The notes: generated by a model from the sequence alone, not told the origin. Counted from the first letter of the stretch, positions 35,551-43,747 are shown. The stretch is DNA of 47,255 nucleotides from Candidatus Aalborgicola bjergmarkensis (GCA_016708725.1 JADJFE010000021.1:1-47255); one strand, 5' to 3'. Program-made: numbers and translations.

Positions 35551-37751
35551 ACGCCGATGATCCCTCCGCTGCACCCACTGCACCCGCCGGACTGGACCGT
35601 CTGGCCGGTCTGGTCGAGCGCGTCACGTTTCACAATGAGGAAAACGGCTTTTGTGTGCTGCGCCTCAAGGTCAAGGGTGAGCGCGATCTGGTCACGCTGA
35701 TAGGGCATGCGCCGACGGTGGCTCCCGGAGAGTACGCCTCGGCCAGTGGCAACTGGGTGATGGACCGGGAGCATGGGCGGCAATTTCGCGCGGTATTTGT
35801 CAAGATTTCCGCTCCCACGACGCTGACGGGAATCGAGCGCTACCTCGGCTCGGGCATGGTCAAGGGCATCGGCCCCATTTACGCTGGCAAACTGGTGCAG
35901 GCCTTTGGCGCAACGGTTTTCGAGGTCATTGAACAAAACCCCAAGCGTTTGCGCGAGGTTCCAGGCATCGGCGTGGTACGTTCAAAAATGATCACTGCCG
36001 GTTGGGCCGATCAAAAGGCCATTCGCAGCATCATGGTGTTCCTGCATGCGCATGGGGTTTCCACATCCAGGGCGGTGCGCATCTTCAAGACCTACGGCCA
36101 GGATGCCATTGATACGGTCAGCGCCAACCCCTACCGTTTAGCCAAGGATATTCGTGGCATCGGCTTTTTGTCTGCGGACACCATCGCCCAGAAAATCGGC
36201 ATTGCCAAGGACTCCCCCTTGCGTGCCCAGGCGGGCGTATCGTATGCCCTGAGCGAGGCCTCGTCCCAGGGCCATTGCGGTTTGCCCTACGATGAACTCG
36301 TTGGTCTGGCGATCAAGTTGCTGGGTATCGAGCAAACCATCATCGAAGAGGCCATCGCCGAAGAACTCGAAGACAAGGTGCTGTATCCCGATACCGTAGC
36401 CGAGCGCCCCTGCGTATTCCTGGCCCCGCTGTACCACGCCGAGCAGTCCATCGCCAACCAGGTGCGCCGACTCAAGACCCACACCTCCACCTTGCCCGCG
36501 TTCGATGCCGACAAGGCGATTCCCTGGGTGGAACAAAAACTGTCCATCCAGTTGGCAGATAGCCAAAAACAAGCCATCCGCCTTGCACTGACTTCCAAGA
36601 TTCTGGTCATCACCGGCGGCCCCGGTGTGGGCAAGACCACACTGGTCAAATCCATCCTGACCATCATGACGGCCAAGGGAGTCAAACCATTGCTGTGCGC
36701 CCCGACGGGCCGGGCAGCCAAGCGCCTGAGCGAATCGACCGGGCTGCAAGCCAAAACCATCCATCGCCTGCTGGAAGTAAACCCCCTCAATGGCCAGTTC
36801 AAGCACAACGAAAACAATTCCCTGGTGTGCGATCTGCTGGTCGCAGACGAATGCTCGATGATTGACGTACCACTGGCAAACCAGCTGCTCAAGGCCCTTT
36901 CCACGTCCACGGCAGTGATTCTTGTCGGCGATGTGGACCAACTGCCATCCGTGGGACCGGGACAATTCTTGAGCGATCTGATCGATTCCGGCACGGTGCC
37001 CGTGATCCGCCTGACCGAGGTTTTCCGCCAGGCCGCCGCCTCCCGCATCGTGCGTTGTGCCCACCAGATCAACCAGGGGTTCTATCCGTCCTTTCCGGAA
37101 AAAGGCGAAAAATCGGACCTGTATTTTGTCGCCGCCGATGAGCCGGAGGATATCGTGCAAACCGTGGTTGATCTGGTGCAAACCCGCCTGCCCAGAAAGT
37201 TTGGCGTTGATCCGATCCGCGACATACAAGTGCTGTGCCCCATGAACCGGAGCATCACCGGCGCGCGCGGCATCAACCAGTCCTTGCAGGCCGCGCTGAA
37301 TCCTCCGACAGAGTTCAGCATCGACAAGTTCGGCTACAGCTTCAGTGTCGGCGATAAAGTCATGCAGATCGAGAACAACTACGACCGCGATGTCTACAAC
37401 GGCGACATCGGTTTCGTGACTGCCATCGACAAGGACGACGCCTTGCTGCAGGTCGAGTTTGATTCCAGGCAGATCAGCTATCCGTTTGATGAACTCGATG
37501 AACTGGTGCTGTGCTACGCGACAACGATCCACAAGTCCCAGGGTTCCGAATATCCGGTAGTGGTGATACCGGTGTGCACCCAGCACTTCATGATGCTCAA
37601 GCGCAACCTGATCTACACCGGCATTACCCGAGGCAAATCCCTGGTCGTGCTGGTCGGGCAGAAGAAGGCCTTGGCGATGGCAATCAAGGGCAAGCAGGTA
37701 AGCCAGCGCTGGTCCAAGCTCAAAGAGCGGCTGATGGAAACTTGCCTGTAG
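35547..37751 (+). CDS. recD2: RecD2-type SF1B DNA helicase
   Basis: A 5'-3' DNA helicase involved in replication-fork or mismatch repair in bacteria, separate from the RecBCD complex. 734 residues: an N-terminal OB-like region (GLDRLAGLVERVTFHNEENG), helix-hairpin-helix segments (GSGMVKGIGPIYAGKLV, LREVPGIGVVRSKMI) and Walker A GGPGVGKTT (357-365). These are followed by VADECSMIDVPLANQLLKAL, GDVDQLPSVGPGQFLSD, FRQAAASRIV and the C-terminal YATTIHKSQGSEYPVV. The open frame reaches upstream to 35343 inside plsC, but the ATG at 35547 (MNADDPSAAPT), overlapping the plsC stop, is the natural start. Confidence 0.95.
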   Translation: MNADDPSAAPTAPAGLDRLAGLVERVTFHNEENGFCVLRLKVKGERDLVTLIGHAPTVAPGEYASASGNWVMDREHGRQFRAVFVKISAPTTLTGIERYLGSGMVKGIGPIYAGKLVQAFGATVFEVIEQNPKRLREVPGIGVVRSKMITAGWADQKAIRSIMVFLHAHGVSTSRAVRIFKTYGQDAIDTVSANPYRLAKDIRGIGFLSADTIAQKIGIAKDSPLRAQAGVSYALSEASSQGHCGLPYDELVGLAIKLLGIEQTIIEEAIAEELEDKVLYPDTVAERPCVFLAPLYHAEQSIANQVRRLKTHTSTLPAFDADKAIPWVEQKLSIQLADSQKQAIRLALTSKILVITGGPGVGKTTLVKSILTIMTAKGVKPLLCAPTGRAAKRLSESTGLQAKTIHRLLEVNPLNGQFKHNENNSLVCDLLVADECSMIDVPLANQLLKALSTSTAVILVGDVDQLPSVGPGQFLSDLIDSGTVPVIRLTEVFRQAAASRIVRCAHQINQGFYPSFPEKGEKSDLYFVAADEPEDIVQTVVDLVQTRLPRKFGVDPIRDIQVLCPMNRSITGARGINQSLQAALNPPTEFSIDKFGYSFSVGDKVMQIENNYDRDVYNGDIGFVTAIDKDDALLQVEFDSRQISYPFDELDELVLCYATTIHKSQGSEYPVVVIPVCTQHFMMLKRNLIYTGITRGKSLVVLVGQKKALAMAIKGKQVSQRWSKLKERLMETCL

Positions 37752-37814
37752 GGGATGTGTTGAGGCTGGCGCGGATGACTAGAATGGGTACTCACACATC
37801 AAAAGGTTTTGTCC

Positions 37815-38084
37815 ATGTTGCACAGCTATACAGCCCAACTGCACGGTAATCAGCTCGTCTGGCTGGACGCGGCGCCGCCGTTGCTGGCAGAGCCACGTCC
37901 GGTGGTGGTGGTTCTGGAAGAACCAACAACCGATGCATTACCGCTGTCGGTGGCCTCTGTCTTGCTGCGTGCCCGTGGAGCACTTGGGCATGCCAGCCGC
38001 GAAGCAGTGTTAGCCGAGCTGGCGCAATCACGTCAGGATTGGGAAAAAAATGACCGCGAAAGCAAACCCATCATTGGTTCTTGA
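37815..38084 (+). CDS. Antitoxin of a PIN-type toxin-antitoxin pair
   Basis: 89 residues: MLHSYTAQLHGNQLVWLDAA at the start, a proline-rich hydrophobic strand region (PRPVVVVLEEP), then a helical tail (REAVLAELAQSRQDWEKNDRE) that is typical of the toxin-binding end of antitoxins in this family. AAAAGG is spaced 8 bases before ATG 37815. The gene end overlaps the PIN toxin start by 35 bases, the usual translational coupling of such pairs. The DNA-binding fold is not obvious from sequence. Confidence 0.78.
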   Translation: MLHSYTAQLHGNQLVWLDAAPPLLAEPRPVVVVLEEPTTDALPLSVASVLLRARGALGHASREAVLAELAQSRQDWEKNDRESKPIIGS

Positions 38085-38445
38085 CAGCAGCGCCTTAATT
38101 CTTTTCCTCAACGATGCCTTGCCGGAGCACGCCGTCGCCCTGTTGCAGGATCATTTGCAACGGGGACAGGCGCTCATTTCCTCCATTGTCCGAGCGGAAG
38201 TGCTGGCCTGGAGTGGCCACACAACAAAGTCTTTGGCCGTTACCATGGATTTGCTCGACATTTGCCAATTGATTCCAGTCGGAAAAACAGTGGCCGATGA
38301 AGCAGCGCGCATTCGGCGTGAAACCGGACTGAAACTACCGGATGCCCTGATCGCCGCGACGGCATTGCTGCAACCGGCTAGACTGCTTACAGCCAATAGC
38401 AAAGACTTCCGGCGTGTTCCTGGCTTGGTTTTAAGAGAGATATGA
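38050..38445 (+). CDS. PIN-domain ribonuclease toxin (VapC-like)
   Basis: A 131-residue PIN domain. The acidic residues of the active site are present: Asp12 (VLDSSAL), Glu50 (RAEVLAW), Asp98 (LPDALIAATAL) and Asp119 (ANSKDF). Toxins of this class cut RNA in the cell when the antitoxin is degraded. It starts at ATG 38050 inside the antitoxin gene. The pair sits on a 1.4-kb accessory strip between recD2 and the metallophosphoesterase, and is probably autoregulated. Confidence 0.87.
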   Translation: MTAKANPSLVLDSSALILFLNDALPEHAVALLQDHLQRGQALISSIVRAEVLAWSGHTTKSLAVTMDLLDICQLIPVGKTVADEAARIRRETGLKLPDALIAATALLQPARLLTANSKDFRRVPGLVLREI

Positions 38446-38468
38446 AGCGGTGACGTGCGCTACCGGAT

Positions 38469-38518
38469 ATATCAAAATTCATAGCTTCTTACGCACATTC
38501 CACAAGGCCTATGAACAC
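38469..38518 (+). repeat. Dispersed ~48-bp repeat, copy D
   Basis: TATATCAAAATTCATAGCTT, then CTTACGCACATTCCACAAGG and CCTATGAACAC. It is the clearest forward copy and begins 24 bases after the PIN toxin gene. Its last bases hold the ATG (38511) of the methyltransferase remnant. Confidence 0.72.
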
Positions 38519-38883
38519 ATTTGACGCTGAAGCGCAAACTTTTATCGCCCGCTGGAGCGGCGTTACCGCCTCTGAACTTTCCACTGCGCTGATTTCGTCA
38601 TGCACTGGTGGGCGCATGCCGCGCAGCAGGTGGCCTAGATGCCAATTTGACTATTGAAAAATCGCCGCAAAAAACAGAGCAAATGTCCTGGCCCGCTGCT
38701 TTGCCGGAACAGGTCAAGGTGGTGGCGCGTGTGCTGGAGAACACCGTAGTACCTTTGCGCATCAGCGACATCGAAGCGCGCTTTACGGGTAAGGGTGGCT
38801 GGAAAAAGAGTCTGCCCGTAATTTTGGAAACCCTGCAAGCGTTGGGGCGGGCGCGTTGCGAGGTGCAGGGATGGCGCGGGTGA
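38511..38883 (+). pseudogene. Remnant of a class I DNA methyltransferase (restriction-modification type), mostly deleted
   Basis: Three pieces of one much larger gene lie in a row in different frames. The start (ATG 38511) encodes FIARWSGVTASELSTA, typical of the first residues of Eco57I/MmeI-like DNA methyltransferases. From 38588 another frame gives ADFVMHWWAHAAQQVA and a stop (38636-38638), like the internal block of the same proteins. From ~38653 a third frame gives EKSPQKTEQMSWPAALPEQV, then VVARVLENT and FTGKGGWKKSLPVILETLQALG to a stop at 38881-38883, like their C-terminal winged-helix end. Hundreds of residues, including the catalytic NPPY region, are absent. The assignment rests on my memory of the family. 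No restriction subunit remains nearby. Confidence 0.6.
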
Positions 38884-38922
38884 AAGGGCACAATCCATTT
38901 GTTTCACAAAAAGGAGGACGGT

Positions 38923-39162
38923 ATGCAATGGCGCGAACGCATCGTGTGTGACCCCAAAATTTTGCTTGGCAAGCCAACCATCAAGGGGACGCGCATTTCG
39001 GTTGAACTGATTCTGGGATGGTTGGCGGCGGACTGGCGTCTTGAACAGTTGCTTGATGCTTACCCCAACATCACACGAGACGACATTCTGGCGGCGCTCG
39101 CTTATGCACGCGAACTGGTGCAAGACGACGGGATTTTGCCGCTGACGGAGCTTGCGGCTTGA
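38923..39162 (+). CDS. DUF433 antitoxin-like protein (orphan)
   Basis: 79 residues: MQWRERIVCDPKILLGKPTI, then KGTRISVELILGWLAADWRL and LEQLLDAYPNITRDDILAAL is the complete DUF433 family pattern, a winged-helix-like DNA-binding antitoxin. AAGGAGG lies 5 bases before ATG 38923, deciding the start. The family usually has a PIN-like DUF5615 toxin directly downstream. Here the next gene is convergent and only 6 bases away, so the toxin is missing. It may be an orphan regulator or the leftover of a lost module. Confidence 0.88.
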   Translation: MQWRERIVCDPKILLGKPTIKGTRISVELILGWLAADWRLEQLLDAYPNITRDDILAALAYARELVQDDGILPLTELAA

Positions 39163-39168
39163 GTAGCC

Positions 39169-40020
39169 TTATTTATTCCCTGAGACAGTGCGGCACGTAC
39201 CCGCGCCGGAATCCTTGACCATACGATCAACACCAATGGCCTGCCAGCGGTAGTGCATTCCCTCCAGCTCCAGCCGCATGAATCCCCAAACCCCGAACTG
39301 TGTTCGTTTTGAATACACCTTGCTGCCCGGCTGATACAAGTAGGCACCCCCGTTGCCGACGATGAACGATTCCACTCCCGCAGGCGATGGGTTTCCTTGT
39401 GCATCCAGCGCGGGCAGGATCTCAAAATGGTGGTCGTGGCCGTGCAGTGTCAGCGTCACCTTGCGCTGCATCTGCTCCCACAGCGCCTGCGTGAATGCGT
39501 TGTCCCCATGCCGACCAGAGGACCAGCGCGGATGGTGCCAGGCTGCGATCAAGCACTCGTCCTTGCTCTGCGCCAGCGTAGTCTCCAGCCATTTTGTCTG
39601 GGCATCCCAGGCGACTCCACGCAGATTGCTATCAAGCAGCAAAACCTGCCAGGTGCCATCGCTATCCAATGGAACCTTGCGCGGTACCGGCTGTGGAAAG
39701 ATGCTGAAAAACCCCGCTGCATCGGGGTCACTCCAATCATGGTTTCCAGGCACCGCCAGGCGTTTTCTGAAACTGCCCCAATACGGCTCATGGCACTCCA
39801 GCAAGCGTTCGCGGGTTGCGACCGGATAGGCCAGATCACCCACCTCCAGCAATGTTCCTTCATTTGCGCCGGGCTGTTCTTTAAGGGCAGCGGCAACCTG
39901 GGCCGTTCCCTGGTTGCGGCAGTCACCCGTGTCGGCAATGACAAAAAGCAGTGTCGGCTGGGCCTGTGCGGTTTGTACGCATACCAACAACACCAGCCAG
40001 TGGATCACGGATTTAATCAT
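39169..40020 (-). CDS. Secreted calcineurin-like metallophosphoesterase
   Basis: A 283-residue phosphoesterase. The start ATG 40018-40020 gives a signal peptide (MIKSVIHWLVLLVCVQTAQA, cleavage after AQA). Metal-binding blocks are DTGD (IADTGDCRN), EVGDLAYP, GNHDW, AAWHHP and HGHDHH, in the order of the family, so it is probably periplasmic. The open frame extends through the tRNA-Ser gene to 40173, but this is an artefact. It faces the DUF433 gene tail to tail. The substrate is unknown; it resembles acid-phosphatase-like proteins. Confidence 0.88.
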   Translation of the reverse strand: MIKSVIHWLVLLVCVQTAQAQPTLLFVIADTGDCRNQGTAQVAAALKEQPGANEGTLLEVGDLAYPVATRERLLECHEPYWGSFRKRLAVPGNHDWSDPDAAGFFSIFPQPVPRKVPLDSDGTWQVLLLDSNLRGVAWDAQTKWLETTLAQSKDECLIAAWHHPRWSSGRHGDNAFTQALWEQMQRKVTLTLHGHDHHFEILPALDAQGNPSPAGVESFIVGNGGAYLYQPGSKVYSKRTQFGVWGFMRLELEGMHYRWQAIGVDRMVKDSGAGTCRTVSGNK

Positions 40021-40099
40021 CTTTCGAGCGATTTCTCTGACACTCACGTTTGTGCTGACCATCAGGCGCTGCACTTTCAGGCCCTGACCTGCCAGCGGT

Positions 40100-40143
40100 G
40101 CAAAAAGAAAAATACCCTTGTAAATCATAAACTTACAAGGGTA
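40100..40143 (-). terminator. Rho-independent terminator after tRNA-Ser
   Basis: On the minus strand an 11-bp perfect stem (TACCCTTGTAA / TTACAAGGGTA, at 40133-40143 and 40113-40123) with a 9-base loop is followed by TTTTTCTTTTT. It starts 3 bases after the tRNA 3' end. Confidence 0.9.
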
Positions 40144-40145
40144 CT

Positions 40146-40235
40146 TGGTGGAAAGCGTGGGATTCGAACCCACGGAGGGCGTAAACCCTCGCCGGTTTTC
40201 AAGACCGGTGCCTTAAACCGCTCGGCCAGCTTTCC
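40146..40235 (-). tRNA. tRNA-Ser (anticodon UGA)
   Basis: Minus strand: acceptor stem GGAAAGC / GCTTTCC, D arm GCCGAGCGGTTTAAGGC, anticodon stem ACCGG-TCTTGAAAA-CCGGC with anticodon TGA, a long variable arm (GAGGGTTTACGCCCTC) typical of class II serine tRNAs, and T arm GTGGG-TTCGAAT-CCCAC. The 3' CCA is encoded. The discriminator base reads as A (TTTCC-A-CCA), whereas bacterial serine tRNAs usually carry G. It lies between aroC and the phosphoesterase gene. Confidence 0.95.
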
Positions 40236-40243
40236 ATCCCCAT

Positions 40244-40272
40244 AGTGTAAGTGACTTTTCTGGCTTTCCTCA
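40244..40272 (-). promoter_or_regulatory. Possible tRNA-Ser promoter
   Basis: On the minus strand TACACT (40244-40249) is a fair -10 box 9 bases before the tRNA 5' end, with a poor -35 candidate (TGAGGA, 40267-40272) 17 bases further upstream, overlapping the aroC stop. The tRNA could equally be transcribed from aroC. Confidence 0.3.
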
Positions 40273-41394
40273 GCCAACGCCGTCCAGGGGAACAGGATTT
40301 TGTGCCTGTGCGGCGATGGTGGGCAGGGTGTGCACCACATCGCCACATTGGGCACGGTGGCGCAGCACGTGCTCCATGACGACCAGCGCCAGCATGGCCT
40401 CGGCAATGGGCGTGGCGCGAATGCCGACGCAGGGGTCGTGGCGCCCCTTGGTGCTGACTTGTGTGGACTGGCCGTGCACGTCAATGGATTCGCGCGGCGT
40501 GGTGATGGAGCTGGTGGGCTTGATGGCAATGCTGACCTCCAGGTCTTGCCCGGTTGAGATGCCACCCAGAACGCCGCCGGCGTTGTTGCTGCGAAAGCCT
40601 TCCGGGGAGAGCGCATCGCCATGCACACTGCCGCGCTGGGCCACGCTCGCAAAACCTGCGCCGATTTCCACACCCTTGACGGCATTGATGCCCATCATGG
40701 CGTAGGCAATGCTGGCGTCGAGCTTGTCGAACAGGGGGTCGCCCAGTCCAACGGGCATGTTGTAGGCGTTGACGCGGATACGTGCGCCACAAGAGTCGCC
40801 GGACCTGCGCAGGGCATCCATATAGTCTTCCAGCACCTGTACGTTGGCAACCGGGGCAAAAAACGGGTTGTGCGCCACATGTTCCCAGGATTCGAAGGCA
40901 ATCGGCAGGTCGCCGAGCTGCGTCATGCAGCCACGAAACCCGGTGCCGTAGTGTTCCTTGAGCCACTTTTTGGCCACGGCCCCGGCGGCGACCATGGGTG
41001 CGGTCAGACGGGCAGACGAGCGACCGCCGCCGCGTGGATCACGCAGGCCGTATTTCTGAAAATAGCTGTAGTCGGCGTGCCCCGGACGAAACGACTCCAG
41101 AATATTGCCGTAGTCCTTGCTACGCTGGTCGGTGTTGTGGATCAGCAGTGCAATCGGCGTTCCGGTGGTTTGCCCCTGGTAGACACCGCTGAGAATCTGC
41201 ACGGCATCGGGTTCGTTGCGCTGTGTGACGTGGCGGCTGGTGCCGGGGCGGCGCCGGTCGAGGTCGCCCTGAATGTCGGCCTCACACAAGGCCATGCCCG
41301 GCGGGCAGCCGTCAATCACGCAGCCAATGGCTGTACCGTGGGATTCACCAAAATTGGTGACTGCAAAAAGATTACCAAAAGTATTGCCGCTCAT
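40270..41394 (-). CDS. aroC: Chorismate synthase
   Basis: It converts 5-enolpyruvylshikimate 3-phosphate to chorismate with reduced FMN, the last shared step to aromatic amino acids. The 374-residue protein contains the family signatures: GESHGTAIGCVIDGCPPG near the start, then DYGNILESFRPGHADYSYFQK, and the FMN-site region RDPRGGGRSSARLTAP and EGFRSNNAGGVLGGIS with the terminal KGRHDPCVGIRATPI. It lies 9 bases after rarA on the same strand, so co-transcription is likely. Confidence 0.97.
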   Translation of the reverse strand: MSGNTFGNLFAVTNFGESHGTAIGCVIDGCPPGMALCEADIQGDLDRRRPGTSRHVTQRNEPDAVQILSGVYQGQTTGTPIALLIHNTDQRSKDYGNILESFRPGHADYSYFQKYGLRDPRGGGRSSARLTAPMVAAGAVAKKWLKEHYGTGFRGCMTQLGDLPIAFESWEHVAHNPFFAPVANVQVLEDYMDALRRSGDSCGARIRVNAYNMPVGLGDPLFDKLDASIAYAMMGINAVKGVEIGAGFASVAQRGSVHGDALSPEGFRSNNAGGVLGGISTGQDLEVSIAIKPTSSITTPRESIDVHGQSTQVSTKGRHDPCVGIRATPIAEAMLALVVMEHVLRHRAQCGDVVHTLPTIAAQAQNPVPLDGVG

Positions 41395-41403
41395 GGGGAC
41401 GGA

Positions 41404-42699
41404 TTATCCCTTACCCGCTTCCTTATCCCATTTCCTGAGAAGAGCCAGTTTTTCACCAATCCTGATCTCCAGGCCTCGCGGAACGGGTTGATACCATCCT
41501 GGGTCTTTCATCCCCTCGGGTAAATAGGTTTCACCCGCAGCATAAGCCCCTGGTTCATCGTGTGCATAGCGGTACGCATGGCCGTGCCCCAGCTCTTTCA
41601 TCAGTTTGGTGGGGGCATTTCTTAGATGGACGGGAACTTCACGGCTTTTATCCTGTTGCACAAAGGCGCTTGCCTGCTTGTATGCCAGGTAGCCCGCATT
41701 GCTTTTGGCGGCAACCGCCAGATAAATCACGGCCTGAGCCAGCGCCAGTTCACCCTCCGGGCTGCCAAGGCGTTCATAGGTTGCGGCTGCATCGTTGGCG
41801 ATTTGCAGGGCTCTTGGATCGGCCAAACCGATGTCTTCCCAGGCCATCCTGACAATTCTTCTTGCAAGATACCGTGGATCGGCACCGCCATCGAGCATCC
41901 GTATCAACCAATACAAGGCAGCATCGGGATGGGAGCCACGAACGGATTTATGCAGTGCTGAAATCTGGTCATAAAAATTATCGCCTCCCTTGTCAAAACG
42001 GCGGCTGTTCAGGGTGAGCGCATTGGCGATGAAGTCGGCATCAATGGTGGTGCGTCCCGCCACGTCGGCAGCTTTGGCACACTGCTCCAGCAGGTTCAAA
42101 AACCTTCTGGCGTCACCATCGGCGTAACCAATCATGGTGTCAACGGCCAGATCCTCGAATTGAAGATGGCCAAGAACCTTGTCCTGCACCCGTTGCAGCA
42201 GCAGCTTCAACTCATCTTCCGTCAGAGACTTCAACACATACACCTGGGTACGGGACAAAAGAGCGGAGTTGACTTCAAACGAGGGGTTCTCGGTGGTCGC
42301 GCCGATAAAGGTTACCAGACCACTTTCAACAAAGGGAAGCAATGCATCCTGCTGGGATTTGTTGAAGCGGTGAATCTCATCCACAAACAAGATGGTCTTC
42401 TTTCCATCCTGAAGATTCTGTTGTGCTTGTTCCATGCCCGAGCGGATGTCCCGCACACCAGAAAGCACGGCAGACAAGGCGATAAATTCACAATCAAAAG
42501 CGCTTGCCGTCAGTCGTGCCAGGGTGGTCTTCCCAACGCCTGGAGGCCCCCAGAAAATCATCGAGTGTGGCTTCCCGGACTGAAAAGCCACGCGCAAGGG
42601 TTTGCCTTCGCCCAGAAGATGCGACTGCCCGATTACCTCATCCAGAACCGTTGGGCGAAGCGCTTCAGGCAGGGGTGCAACAGGTTGACGTAGGGCCAT
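41404..42699 (-). CDS. rarA: Replication-associated recombination protein A (RarA/MgsA)
   Basis: An AAA+ clamp-loader-like ATPase acting at stalled replication forks. The 431-residue protein has PLPEALRPTVLDEVIGQSHL, Walker A GPPGVGKTTLARL, Walker B FVDEIHRFNKSQQDALLP, sensor 1 FIGATTENPSFEVNSALLSR and the C-terminal tetramerisation region (RGSHPDAALYWLIRMLDGG, LPEGMKDPGWYQPV). ATG 42697-42699. It is upstream of aroC; a MITE-like element sits 18 bases before its start codon and may contain or disturb its promoter. Confidence 0.96.
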   Translation of the reverse strand: MALRQPVAPLPEALRPTVLDEVIGQSHLLGEGKPLRVAFQSGKPHSMIFWGPPGVGKTTLARLTASAFDCEFIALSAVLSGVRDIRSGMEQAQQNLQDGKKTILFVDEIHRFNKSQQDALLPFVESGLVTFIGATTENPSFEVNSALLSRTQVYVLKSLTEDELKLLLQRVQDKVLGHLQFEDLAVDTMIGYADGDARRFLNLLEQCAKAADVAGRTTIDADFIANALTLNSRRFDKGGDNFYDQISALHKSVRGSHPDAALYWLIRMLDGGADPRYLARRIVRMAWEDIGLADPRALQIANDAAATYERLGSPEGELALAQAVIYLAVAAKSNAGYLAYKQASAFVQQDKSREVPVHLRNAPTKLMKELGHGHAYRYAHDEPGAYAAGETYLPEGMKDPGWYQPVPRGLEIRIGEKLALLRKWDKEAGKG

Positions 42700-42717
42700 G
42701 TTAGTGGGTGTGATTTA

Positions 42718-43062
42718 AAGTGATGTGGCCGTTGGGTTTTTACTCCCTCGCCCCAGCGGGGAGGGGACTGGCTTGTCATGATACGGCTCTTTGGATGTTC
42801 TGCAGTGCTGTGGACGGGGTTATTTTTACTACATTATTTATAGCTGCAGCCGCGCATCCCACGGGGGCTGGAGGCTTATTTCATGCCTTATTTGTGGCCA
42901 AAAAGATGCCACAAAGGCTTGCAAGAGGGTTTCGCATCGCAGTTTTTGCATGTGTGATATCACGGGCAATATGAAATTCCAGCGCAAAGCCACCAGCAGC
43001 CCCTCTCCCCAGCCCTCTCCCTCGCTGGGGCGAGGGAGCTAAATCCAACAACCATATCACTT
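42718..43062. mobile_element. MITE-like element with ~50-bp imperfect terminal inverted repeats
   Basis: The left end (42718-42771) begins AAGTGATGTGG, then CGTTGGGTTTTTACTCCCTC and GCCCCAGCGGGGAGGGG. The reverse complement of the right end (43000-43062) begins AAGTGATATGG, then TTGTTGGATTTAGCTCCCTC and GCCCCAGCGAGGGAGAGGG. The two ends thus match at most positions over ~50 bases. The ~345-bp unit has no plausible gene and fills almost the whole rarA-GST gap (42700-43123). No clear target-site duplication is seen. The dispersed repeat copy E lies inside it. The inner GC-rich palindromes could also act as a bidirectional terminator. Confidence 0.65.
42826..42879 (+). repeat. Dispersed ~48-bp repeat, copy E
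   Basis: TACTACATTATTTATAGCTG, then CAGCCGCGCATCCCACGGGG and GCTGGAGGCTTA, matching the skeleton of the other copies (ATAGCTG, CGCGCA-yCCCAC, GGGCT-GAGGC). It is nested inside the MITE-like element, so it was there first or was carried in by it. Confidence 0.65.
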
Positions 43063-43123
43063 GCCTTAACATCGGGCGCGTTTCGCACTTCACTTTTCAC
43101 TTAACTCCCCAGCTAGGAACACC

Positions 43124-43747
43124 ATGCCACAACTCAAACTCTCCTATTTCGACTTTCACGGCGGCCGCGCCGAACCCATCCGTCTGGCTTTGGCCATTGG
43201 CGGTATTGCGTTTGAAGACCACCGCTTTTCCTTCCACGAATTTTCCGAGGTTCGCAAGACCGTGCCTTTCGGCCAGGTACCCGTTTTGCACGTGGATGGC
43301 GTGCAGGTGACGCAAAGTGACGCCATTTTGCGCTATGTGGGCAAGCTGGCTGGCCTTTACCCCACAGACACTTACCAGGCGCTGTTGTGCGACGAAGTGG
43401 CCTATGTGGTGGAAGAAGCCGGTGTGAAACTGGGTCCGAGCTTCAGCATGAAGGGCGACGAGTTGAAAGCCGCGCGTATTGCGCTGGTCAACGAGTCCAT
43501 GCCCAAGTACCTGGGCTGGCTGCAAAAACAGCTGATGGCGCGCGGCGGGGAATATTTTGCCGACAACCGGTTGACAGTCGCCGACCTGAAGGTATTTGTG
43601 GACGTGCACGGGCTGAACTCCGGGCGGCTGGACCATGTACCCACCGATCTGGTGGAAAGGATCGCCCCCGCACTGAACGCCCACATGCAGCGTATCGCAC
43701 AAAATCCGGCGGTGGTGGCCTACTATGCCAAATTTGGCCACAAGTAG
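43124..43747 (+). CDS. Glutathione S-transferase (sigma-like)
   Basis: It conjugates glutathione to electrophiles or reduces peroxides. 207 residues: the N-terminal thioredoxin fold LKLSYFDFHGGRAEPIRLAL has Tyr8, the usual catalytic tyrosine of this class. The glutathione-site strand VPFGQVPVLHVDGVQVTQSDAILRY is complete, and the helical C-domain includes LTVADLKVFVDVH. It resembles eukaryote-like sigma/prostaglandin-D-synthase-type GSTs found in some proteobacteria. A GCTAGGA element 9 bases upstream may serve as a ribosome site. It is followed tail to tail by the ABC permease gene 13 bases away. Confidence 0.92.
   Translation: MPQLKLSYFDFHGGRAEPIRLALAIGGIAFEDHRFSFHEFSEVRKTVPFGQVPVLHVDGVQVTQSDAILRYVGKLAGLYPTDTYQALLCDEVAYVVEEAGVKLGPSFSMKGDELKAARIALVNESMPKYLGWLQKQLMARGGEYFADNRLTVADLKVFVDVHGLNSGRLDHVPTDLVERIAPALNAHMQRIAQNPAVVAYYAKFGHK

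Noticed and set aside
36138..37586. 482-codon minus-strand open frame inside recD2
   Set aside because: Antisense to intact RecD2 helicase motifs; composition is typical of a shadow frame.
40021..40173. N-terminal extension of the metallophosphoesterase
   Set aside because: It would read through the terminator and into the tRNA-Ser gene; the signal peptide begins at 40020.
42720..42974. 84-codon open frame upstream of the glutathione transferase gene
   Set aside because: It lies entirely in the MITE-like element, begins within its inverted end and has no ribosome site.
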